Shown piece after piece: positions 43,061-52,710 of a stretch of 64,000 bases of DNA. Numbering within the stretch: the first letter of the stretch is position 1; each line of letters opens with the position of its first letter. The notes below the pieces were generated by a model that made no database searches, had not been told where the DNA came from, and worked only from the letters and a program-made list of their open reading frames with translations. The DNA lies in NCBI GenBank assembly GCA_039583875.1, contig CM077157.1, positions 79,794,346 to 79,858,345 of the forward strand, written 5' to 3'. Origin of the DNA: Platanthera guangdongensis (Eukaryota; Streptophyta; Magnoliopsida; Asparagales; Orchidaceae). Both the position numbers and the translations under genes were made by a program.

Positions 43061-44772
43061 CAATTTGTAGAAAGGAGAAATGGAATAGAAGGTGCAAGTT
43101 TTATTCATCCACATAGAGACAATATATAGGATTACAATATGACACCCAACACCGATAGGCGGTGTGGGACTAAACTCACTAATAGTAAAATACTAACTCT
43201 AACACTCCCCCTCAAGCTGAAGGGGAACCCTACAGCTTGAACACAACATAAAATGGAAGGTAAAAGAAGGTTGACAACGTGAGACAAAACAACAGCCACC
43301 GAGGCCCAACCGCGTGTCACCGGGGATACTTCAACCGGGCAAAAGCCACACAACGTTGGTCCGCAAACCGACCATGACAACGCTGGATACACTCGGAGCG
43401 GAAACAAGGTCAACCACGAAAGACCAAACCAACCCTATCAAATCCAGAGAAAACAACGAGGAGACACAAACAACATATGAAATCAACCTAGGGGCCATGT
43501 GTGACTAAGGCAGGAGTCGGGAAAGAAGTATCTGAGTCGCCGTGATCACAAACACTCCCCCTCACGTGGATCATGTGCAAGAAGACATAGGTTATACCTA
43601 GGGGCCGGGTGTGACTAAGGCAGGAGTCGGGAAAGAAGCATCCGAGTCGCCGATATCACAAACACTCCCCCTCACGTGGAATACGTGCATGAAGGTATAG
43701 ACTACGCCTAGAGGCCGTGACGTACACTCCCCCTCACGTAGATCACGTGGAAGAAGGCGGAAATCATAGAGACGCAACACAAAAACCACAAACAACTTAA
43801 AAAAAATTTAAATTTTAAACCCTACGGGTCGGGCTGGATCTGAAGAAGAAGGAAGCATCCGTCGGCACGAAGGAGCAGCACGGCAGCAGCGGAGGAGAAG
43901 CACGGCTCGCAGAGCAGCCGGAGAAGAAGCAACTGCGGCAGCAGCAGGCCGGAGAAGCAGCGGCAGAGCAGCATCCAACAGCGGAGAAGAAGAGAGCTGT
44001 ACGGGCAAAGGTCAGAAGTCGGAGAAGAAGAAGCGGCTGTAGCAGCAGGCCGGAGAAGAAGAAGCGGCAGGGCAGCATCCCTGCCGGAGGATGTGTTGGT
44101 GTCGATGAAGGAAGCCGGAGGAGGCGTCGGTGTCGATGAAGGAAGCCGGAGGAGGCGTCGGTGTCGATGAAGGAAGCCGGAGGAGGCGTCGGTGTCGATG
44201 AAGGAAGCCGGAGGAGGCGTCGGTGTCGATGAAGGAAGCCGGAGGAGGCGTCGGTGTCGATGAAGGAAGCCGGAGGAGGCGTCGGTGTCGATGAAGGAAG
44301 CCGGAGGAGGCGTCGGTGTCGATGAAGGAAGCCGGAGGAGGCGTCGGTGTCGGCGATGCAGATGGGAGCCGACGGGATCGTCGATGTCAGGCACGAAAGC
44401 CGCACAGGGCAGCGGCAGCGAAATCTGTCGTCGACACGACGGGAGAAGGTCCTGCTCCCATCTCGGAATCAAGCGACGATTCCGTCAACGAGAGCGAGGG
44501 GGAAAGGACTTCCCGTGAGCCCTAGCAATCGGAGTCGCGGAAGGACGGGTCGGGGTAGAAGCACGGGTCGGGACCGGGAGAGGGAAAGGGGGAAAAAAAT
44601 TTTGGTCACAGAACCTGCTCTGATACCATGTAGAAAGGAGAAATGGAATAGAAGGTGCAAGTTTTATTCATCCACATAGGGGCAATATATAGGATTACAA
44701 TATGACACCCAACACCGATAGGCGGTGTGGGACTAAACTCACTAATAGTAAAATACTAACTCTAACACAATT
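43061..44772 (-). mobile_element. small non-coding LTR retrotransposon (43066-44767) with CAATT duplications
   Basis: Two 139-bp LTRs (43066-43204 and 44629-44767) that differ at very few bases, bounded by CAATT on both sides. Minus orientation: the PBS TGGTATCAGAGC (44617-44628) abuts the 5' LTR, and a GAGGGGGAG purine tract abuts the 3' LTR at 43205. The interior has no gag or pol. It has three related blocks with CTCCCCCTCACGTGGA (43480-43750) and a 31-bp tandem repeat (about eight copies, 44095-44350). At 1.7 kb it is larger than a classic TRIM but has the same design. The primer site suggests mobilisation by a Copia or chromovirus. Confidence 0.85.
44095..44350. repeat. 31-bp tandem repeat
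   Basis: Unit GTCGGTGTCGATGAAGGAAG plus CCGGAGGAGGC, about eight near-identical copies inside the small LTR element. Frames are open through it on both strands because of the repeat, and coding is not supported. Confidence 0.9.
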
Positions 44773-45335
44773 TAATGTTAGACAATCGCATGTGCTTCAC
44801 ATCATTCTTAGATTCCTACGACACTCTATGAACACTCACTCACTAGAGTTTCTTATGGCACATTTACGCTCTACATCTGCCCTGCGCCAACACCTTCTCA
44901 AAAGTAAGCTAAATTAGGTTTGAGTTCATCTTCATTTTACTAAGTTTTGAGAGTTCCTCCACTATTTTTTTGTTGAAGAACTGTCTTAAATGCACATTGC
45001 AAAATTGTTGTCTGTTAATCTCACATGGATTCATCCAAATCAAAGTTAAAGCATTTTGTAGAGAAAGCTCAATCTAACACATTTCCAACATTACTCAGAC
45101 ATGACCCAACCAAACCTTATCGCAGGAGCTACTAATTGGGTTCAAAGTTCTGGGCCCGTGGTTGTGTTAATTCAAGAAAGCAATAATGGCAAAGCAGTTA
45201 TCAAGGGTAACATGTGTGTTCAGCCCTTGTAAGCATACATATGAAGTATTTGATACCTACTCTGCTCTATAAATTCAACAAGTGGAGGAGGTAAAACTAT
45301 TGTCAAGTTTTCATACATTTTCTTAACTACTTTTG

Positions 45336-45770
45336 CCACCCTACTCTCATCTTCCATAATTACCCCATAACCACCCTCCACCACTCCTTTCCACCCATAA
45401 CTACCTCCAACTCCAATACTTCCCCTTATAATCACAAACAATTCCTATAACTACCTTCCATTCCAGCGCTAACCACACACTCACAAGTAGAGCCACCCAC
45501 CATCCACTTCTCAATCTCTCAATTCCACTGTAAAACACATTAATCTGAGGAGAATCCAAACCATTTCCCAGATTTGCTGCCAAGATCCCACTCCATCAAT
45601 GAATCCTTCACTGGACTGTCCTTGAACCCATGTACATGCCCAGACAACTTCCCACCACTTGAATTCCCAACAATCTCAAGTTCACTTCACTGATCAGCCC
45701 CTCAATCCCTTATTGGTCTCACTGTCCACTCCACTGCCTCTACCAACAACCTAAATATTTCTCCACCCCT
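45336..45770. other. unique spacer between the duplicated copies
   Basis: CT-rich on the plus strand. A minus-strand frame (45401-45583) is open but unrecognised. Nothing else was found. Confidence 0.4.
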
Positions 45771-47205
45771 ACCAGGAGGCTATTCCCCAACCAGTAGCTC
45801 AAATCTAGTCCAGAATCAGAGCAAGTTGTTTTCATGCACCAAATCAGTCCACGTCTTACCAATCTACACTCTTATTACTGTTGTAAGTTCTAATTGAAAG
45901 TATACTTTATTTCATATTAGTTGCTTATTGAGAGACATACAATTTGAGATCTTAATTTGTAAAAAATTGTGCAGTTTTGTCTTACTTGAAATATTCATTT
46001 GTCAAACATTTGATCAAAGCGCGATCTTCTTAAATTCAGCTACATCTTGTTTGTGTTTCTAACACCTAATCTCTAGTGTGAATGTTTATTGATTCAAATA
46101 TTAATTTTAGAATTTATTGTAATTAAATGTCAGAAAATCGCATGTGCTTCACATTATTCTTACATTCCTAGGACACTCCATAAACACACACTCATTAGAG
46201 TTCCTTATGACACATTTACACTCTCTACATATGTCCCGCGTCAACACCTTCACTCAAAAGTACGCTAAAATAGGTTTTTTGAGTTATTTTTCATTTTAGT
46301 AAATATTCAGAGTTTCTTCGCAATTTTTGTTGGAGAATTTTATATATTTTAAATGGACATAAATATATATATTTTGGTTGTTAATATCACATGGATTCAT
46401 TCAAATCAAAGTTAAAGCGCTTCAAATATTCCTCGGCAATGATCCAACCAAACCTTGTCGCGCTTGCTACTAATTGGGTTCAATGTTCTTGGCCCGTGAT
46501 CATGTTAATTCAAGAAAGCAATGATGGAGGATACCATAATGTGTATTCAACATTTGTATGTGTGGAAAACCACCCGTCACCACACATCTTTCCAAAACCC
46601 CAAGGTAGTAGAAAGGGGGGACGGGGGTACATAAACACCAAGGACCACCCGCTGCAGGCAATGTGGGACTAATCTATCCACGGGATGGCGGGGATATTCC
46701 GCCACATGGGGGGCCCACCGGGGTCAACACCCAGACCTGGAACGCGATGGGGAAACCCAAATATGCGGTCCCACACACGCCCAATGCCACTGGACCTTGG
46801 TTCTCAACACACCCCCGCAGCGGGATGGCTCTGATACCATGTGGAAAACCACCCGTCACCACACATCTTTCCAAAACCCCAAGGTAGTAGAAAGGGGGGA
46901 CGGGGGTACATAAACACCAAGGACCACCCGCTGCAGGCAATGTGGGACTAATCTATCCACGGGATGGCGGGGATATTCCGCCACATGGGGGGCCCACCGG
47001 GGTCAACACCCAGACCTGGAACGCGATGGGGAAACCCAAATATGCGGTCCCACACACGCCCAATGCCACTGGACCTTGGTTCTCAACAGTATGCATGCAT
47101 AAGAAGTATTTGATACCCACTCTGATCTACAAGTTTAACAAGTAGAGGAGTTAAAACTATTGGCAAGTCTTTCCTACAATTGCCTAACTACTTTTGCCGC
47201 TATAT
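45771..47205. repeat. tandem duplication, copy B (with insertion at 46561-47088)
   Basis: Homologous to copy A at 42718-45335. It lacks the 1.7 kb insertion, so it shows the empty site (...TTATTGTAATTAAATG). It carries the 528-bp TRIM where copy A is empty. Confidence 0.85.
46556..47093 (-). mobile_element. 528-bp TRIM (46561-47088) with GTATG duplications
   Basis: Two LTRs of 249 bp (46561-46809 and 46840-47088), identical as far as I can read, flanked by GTATG. The interior is only 30 bp (46810-46839). Read on the minus strand it is a PBS (TGGTATCAGAGCC) followed at once by a purine-rich GCTGCGGGGGTG that serves as PPT. There is no room for any gene, so gag, RT and integrase must come from another element. 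Identical LTRs imply a very recent insertion. Confidence 0.93.
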
Positions 47206-47308
47206 CAACAACTAAGATATTTTCTGCGGGATTTTCATGAACTCTACCAGCACTATTCATTTACTTGGAAACATTCACATATATGTAGTATTATGGAAGC
47301 AAAAATAC

Positions 47309-49007
47309 CACAACATTGTCCCATGAGAAGATAAGTCCAAAAGCTTCATCTGGCTTCATAGCATGGCGCACCCTCTGGAGAAAACACTCTTGGAGTTTCT
47401 CATTTAAATAATCCTAGAAATACTATACCATGTTAATAAAGAATAAGAAACAGTGCTAAATAAATTTATAATTGAATATGAAGTAGATCCATTACCACAT
47501 CAACTATAAGGGGGCCATCCATCCTAAAAGTCTCAAAGCCTTCACCATATTCAGCTCCAATTGCCTGATAACAGAGTGCATATAACTAAGGTGTAGTCAA
47601 TCACTTTCTACCAAAAACAAATCAATAAATAAAACAACTCAAAATGTTGCCAAATACAGGATAAGAAACGAATAACATTTGCGTTGAGAGTAATAATAGC
47701 TCGAAAGACTTCAGAGATGCACATGCACACACATATTCACACGTAAAAGAACACGAGAAATCAAACAACAACACTCAAGCCTTTATCCCATTATAATGGG
47801 AACACAAGAAATCAAAATGCAAGAAAATAATAAAAAGGAACATTGATACCAACAGTAATCATAGATCAAAAAAAGTCATGCATTTTCAACATTGAGTCTA
47901 TGAAATGCATAACTTCAAACAAAGAGAATAACTCCAAGCTCTCAATATCCAGCCAATATTGAAAAAAAAATGACTTTCACAAAAGTCAAAAAAATGTTAG
48001 CGTCCCATTACCAGGATCATCATCACTAGCCTTACTATATATAACTATCTCAAGAAGACTTCATGCAGTTAATATATGCAACTCATTTTACAAAACTTCG
48101 GGCTGCATATAAACGTTAATGTAGCCATGTTTTTCCAACTCCATTCATATTATTAGGTCTACCTACTAAATCACTTCAGTTTACTTTCTACAATACTACT
48201 TCTAGTAGGCGCTACTCCTCACACTTCTCCAACATAATCTTACTCAGACAAGTGTGCCATTCTCCTCTTGATAGCATTATATGTTCTGTTTTAATCAAAT
48301 GATTGTTTAACTAATTCATACATCCAATTAAATATTGAATTTGCCCCAGAGATAAAAGACGAGAAACTTCAAACATTCATTTTTAGCTTCTCATTCATCA
48401 TAGCTCGCTGTCTATTTTTTAGCAATAAATAATTTCTTGCTCAGCTAAGTATGAAGGAAGGAAATTAACCTAACAATAGCAAGCATTAAGGAACCAAAAA
48501 TCCAAAAGGCTGAATACATTATAATGCCAACATTTCTGCTTTAAGCAAGATGAGAACACTTTCAAGACAATATATCGTTTTAAGTAGTCACCAAGCCCCT
48601 TCTGATCTCTTGAAAAAACTTTAAATTAACGCAATAAGGTCTTGAAAGGATTATCAAATCAATTTTACATTAGTAAAGGGAGAAATGAATGTCCAAGACA
48701 AATTTACCTCCTCCACGAAAGCTTTCCCTGTCTTAAATGGAAAATCATTTCCCGAATCCCTCTCGTCTGAACCAGATGCTCTGCATAAAACTAGACGCTT
48801 CCGTGTCAAAGGCGCTTTCAATCTCTGAACAAAGAGACCACGAGGTGTCAGGAAACGAAGCCCGGGAACAGGATAGCGTTACAAAAACTAATTGAAAGCG
48901 AAGGGGGGGACTACGGGAATTTGAAATTTGGGCGAGCGGCGAGAAGCCGTGAGGCGGGGAGAAGATCCATGGAAGATCGGAGCTGAAATCCGGTAGAGGC
49001 AGTCCAT
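47309..49007 (-). CDS. first four exons of a plastid-targeted HAD-like hydrolase gene (3' part missing)
   Basis: Minus-strand gene model. Exon 1 is 49007-48915 (ATG, MDCLYRISAPIFHGSS; an upstream in-frame Met is at 49070), exon 2 48824-48708, exon 3 47564-47496, exon 4 47413-47309. All introns are GT-AG and all joins are phase 0 with no stop. The first 45 or so residues are Ser/Arg-rich with few acids, like a chloroplast transit peptide. Exon 3 gives AIGAEYGEGFETFRMDGPLI. Exon 4 gives LNEKLQECFLQRVRHAMKPD and then LIFSWDNVV, which I recognise from memory as the N-terminal region of a plant haloacid-dehalogenase-like hydrolase family, just before the motif I region. The next exon should begin right after SWDNVV, but none was found between 47308 and 42718 or in the repeats beyond. 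It is probably a gene fragment, or a gene split by insertions. The family assignment needs a database match. Confidence 0.6.
47565..48707 (-). other. intron 2-3 of the HAD-like gene
   Basis: 1.1 kb AT-rich intron with GTAAAT donor and TATCAG acceptor. No inserted element was recognised. Confidence 0.5.
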
Positions 49008-49394
49008 CGACGTGAAAGGATGCCGGCGAGAGATGTACGGGTTTTCCGGAACGCTGATAAATGGATCCAAAATTCGGAAAAAGCAGAAACCAAAATTATT
49101 AAACTTTGTGCTCAGCTCCCAGAAGAAGTGCCGCAGCTATTTTGCAGAGTGACAGTAAAATCTATGAATCTGTTTGAACAATAACTTTTGCAGAGTTTTT
49201 TCAAACCGAGAAACTGTTTAAATTATTTGGCAGAATAGTCGGACAACCCTGTATTCCATGAGTGGGTCCCCCATAACCATTGTTTTGATGGATCTCCGGC
49301 ACAACCCCGTATTTGACAAGTGGGTCCCCCCCCCCCCCCAGGACCATTGTTTCGCAGGAGCGAGACCCTTCCAGTGTTCGTCGAACAAGTCGCG

Positions 49395-50256
49395 CAAGCC
49401 AGCACCTTGGCGTCGAGTGGAGCAGTGTTGAGGGAGGCGAGTGCACTCAACGCCTTCAGCTCATTGGCGTCCAGTGGAGCTTGGCCTCTCAATGCCTTCT
49501 GTTCATTGGAGTTGAGTGAGGCGAGTGCACTCAGCGCCTTCAGCTCCTTAGCGTCGAGTGGAACTTAGCCTCTCAACGTCTTCTGTTTCTTGGCGTTGAG
49601 TGAGGCGAGTGAACTCAGCAGCGCCTTCAGTTCATTGGCGTTGTGTGAGGTGAGTGCACTCAGCGCCTTCAACTCCTTAGCGTCGAGTGAAGCTTAGCCT
49701 CTCAATGTTTTTTGTTCATTGGCGTTGAGTGAGGAGAGTGCACTCAGCGCTTTCGCTCCTTGGCGTCGAGTGAAGCTTACCCTCTCAACGCCTTCAGTTC
49801 CTTGGCATCGGGTGGAGCTTAGCCTCTCAACGATTTCTGTTCTTTAGCGTTGAGTGAGGCGAGTGGAGTTAGCGCCTTCAACTCCTTGGCGTCGAGTGGA
49901 GCTTAGCCTCTCAACGCCTTCAGTTCCTTAGCGTTGAGTGAGGCGAGTGCACTCAGCACCTTCTGTTCATTGGCGTTGACTGAGGCGATTGCACTCAACG
50001 CCTTATGTTCCTTGGCTTTAAGTGAGGCGAGTGCACTCAGCGCTTTCTATTCCTTGGCGTTGATTGAGGCGAGTGGACTCAGCGCATTCAGTTCCTTGGC
50101 GTTGAGTGAGGCGAGTGCACTCAGCGCCTTCTGTTCCGTGACGTTGAGTGAGGTGAGTGCACTCAGCGCCTTCTATTCCTTGGCGTTGAGTGAGGCGAGT
50201 GCGCTCAGCGCCTTCTTCTCCTTGGCATTGAGTGAGGCGAGTGTATGGCTTCCCCG
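49395..50256. repeat. 42-bp tandem array with palindromic units
   Basis: About 20 units. In the right half the period is 42 bp (CGTTGAGTGAGGCGAGTGCA and then CTCAGCGCCTTCTG plus eight bases). In the left half a second form, GTCGAGTGGAGCTTAGCCTC, alternates with it. Each unit can fold through GAGTG/CACTC. Since 42 is a multiple of three, one frame repeats a 14-residue peptide (ALSEASALSAFCSL). Confidence 0.9.
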
Positions 50257-51355
50257 GCACTCGCTCAATGGGGTTCTAGAGGTAAAATTACCTAAATACC
50301 CTTGCAGGTGTCATAATCCGCATTTTCACCGCCAATAAATGTGTATCAGAGTAAGGGAAAAATGTGCATCATGATGCCATGTCAGCGGGGGATAACTGCG
50401 GACGCTCAGGAAAACACCTACTCAATCATAAAAAAAATCTTTAAGTTATTTAAAGATAAAATCAGTTTAAGTGTGCTAGTTAGCCGTATCACTCGGCTTG
50501 GTGGCTCATCTAGTCCACAAGAAAAGTTGTTATACGGTGCGAAAATTACTTCTTTTACAAAATTAGACGTCCTACATGAGTTTAGAGGTTCCCAGAGGAC
50601 ACCTCAAAATATGCAAATTCTAAATTTATAATAACAATAAAAGTAGATTTTTACGGTCGTTAAATATAGTTTTTTAAAATTTCAAAAACGTGTAATGCGT
50701 GAGATAATAATAGTAGTTTCATACTTGAAAATATATACCATGCAATCCTAACATAAGACATCTCAGAGAGCAAGTAATCATATATATAGAAGGAAAACTA
50801 GCAGCTAGCAAGTATCTAAAAATCAACAATCTTGTGGGCGTCAACAATTGACATGAACCCACATAAAACAATGTATGTCTGCACTAGCCAAGAAAACAAA
50901 ACAACAAACTACCTCGCTACGGCGAGGCAAAACCACAGCCAAGAGAGCTGCCCAGGAAGTCCAAAACCAGCACGGCTATCAGCTACAGCTCTAAACCTGA
51001 GGCATTTCAAAGACAGAACACCTCAGCAAGAAAGTGTAAGAGATGACAGAAAGTAAGCTAAAAGTAAACAAAGTCAAGGGGTACCAACCCAAGAACAAAG
51101 AAAAAATACTTACATAAAGTACAGCAGTCAGGTACAAGGTAAAAAGAGAACACTTACATGAAGCGTCACGTATGACCAAAGCATCCTAAATGCACAAGAC
51201 TATAAGGGAAAAGGTCAAGCTTAAACCATCAGGAGAGAAACAAACCTCTATTAGCCACATGTGGTCAACTCCACCAAAACCAAAACGGGTGTGGTGGCCA
51301 AACCCAAAGACAATTTATCCGTCTAATTGCGGGGGAGACTGGAAACTCCACCATT
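50257..51355. other. non-coding flank
   Basis: AT-rich, non-coding. It has a GTGTATCAGAG motif at 50340 resembling a Met-type PBS but no convincing LTR end before it. No gene was recognised. Confidence 0.4.
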
Positions 51356-52594
51356 CACTATGTAAGACCCCCCTTTTTTTCTTCTTTTACACCGGGATCT
51401 TAGGCCCAGAACCGCCGTTTTGCGGTGACTCCTTCACGCCCTGAAGGGTCATCACCACAAAGCGCCAATCCTGCCGGCCAATTCGATCACAGAAAAGTAG
51501 CATAAAGAAGTCATGAAAACTAACTGTCCACAGAAGATCACATGTCATAATAAATATAACTCCACGAAGGGAGTGTCCACAGATTAATACATCAGAGTAG
51601 CAAAAACGGGCTTATGCCCGGTACATCATATCCTCACTACAAAAAGATCACTCATGCGGAAGCAGAAAAACTACTCAAGGTCGAGACTCACGGTCCCGGC
51701 TGTATGAACTCCGGAGCTAGACTGCCCCACCTCCAAGCGCACCGGTCTCTGGGGCTGCTCCTCCATGCTGGTCTCCACGATCCCCTAAATGATGCGGTTC
51801 GAAAACCGTTAGTCTAAAAGACTAAGTCCTATCATCCCCCGCCCCTTCCCCCACGGCTCCTAGGCACCGAGCGGAGAGGAAGAAAGGGGAGGACTTGAAG
51901 GTGGAGAATATCAAAAGCAGATGGCAGCGGTCCTATGCTAGTAAATTCTATAGCATGTAAAGACAATAAGCTGAAATATGAAAAGTAACATTTACTTATG
52001 TGAAAACACATAAGCCAAGGGGTCTTCTGCAAGGCTCCCATCGTATAAAAAGTCTCATACCAATTTATACGTTGGGGTGTCGGTTATCAAACAGCAGTAA
52101 CTATATATATCAAAATTAACCTTAATTTATAAACTTGCTCACACAAGCTTATAGACCAAGGGGTCGTGTAGCAGGTCCTAAAGTATAAGCGTCTCATTCC
52201 ACTTATACTTTAGGTGTCATGGTTAAATGAATCGATTATGCTATGACATGCAAGTGCAACACACACACATGACTCTGTGCACACAGACCTTTAGTTCCCC
52301 CTTCTTGGAGCCGTAACCTCCCAGGATACCTCCGTAGTGGCAGACGGAAGCGGTGGGTTGGGCCTCGCCCACCTCTAAACCAGTAAAGCACTACCGGTCA
52401 GACCTATCGTACGCCTCAACGCTTGGTGCACGAAGCGGACTCCTGCGTACTCTTGCCGGCTGGCGCACCGGACTTCTGTTGGCGAAGTGCTAACCACACT
52501 TGCCGAGTCAACGCATTGGCGTCGGTGCATCGACCCTCCAATACCGAAGACCCACCACCTTAATTTCCTTTCTTTTTATGCACATGCAAATTAG

Positions 52595-52710
52595 CGTAAT
52601 CAAGAACCGAGCCGAAGCTCCCCGGACCAACCCGTCCGTCTCAAACAATCGAGCCGAAGCTCCCCGGACCCAAAGTCCGCCTTTTAACCATCCGAGCCGA
52701 AGCTCCCAGC
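52595..52710. repeat. triplicated GAGCCGAAGCTCCC motif
   Basis: Three copies of CGAGCCGAAGCTCCC(CGGACC), each 40 to 50 bases apart, inside the solo LTR. GAGC...GCTC can pair within each copy. Confidence 0.8.

Larger units (their letters stand above)
42718..45335. repeat. tandem duplication, copy A (with insertion at 43066-44767)
   Basis: Collinear with 45771-47205 over its whole length apart from small indels and the inserted elements. Shared landmarks are AATCAGAGCAAGTTGTT, ACATTTGATCAAA, CGCATGTGCTTCACAT and ACCAAACCTT. It contains an exon-like block (45098-45210, NWVQSSGPVVVLIQESNNG in one frame) that I do not recognise. Confidence 0.85.

Noticed and set aside
45098..45210. Exon-like block encoding NWVQSSGPVVVLIQESNNG, also in copy B at 46438
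   Set aside because: Open in only one short stretch and shifted between the copies. I do not recognise the protein, so no gene is called.
50335..50352. GTGTATCAGAG as a primer-binding site following an LTR with the 42-bp array
   Set aside because: No TG...CA LTR end directly before it and no gag after it.
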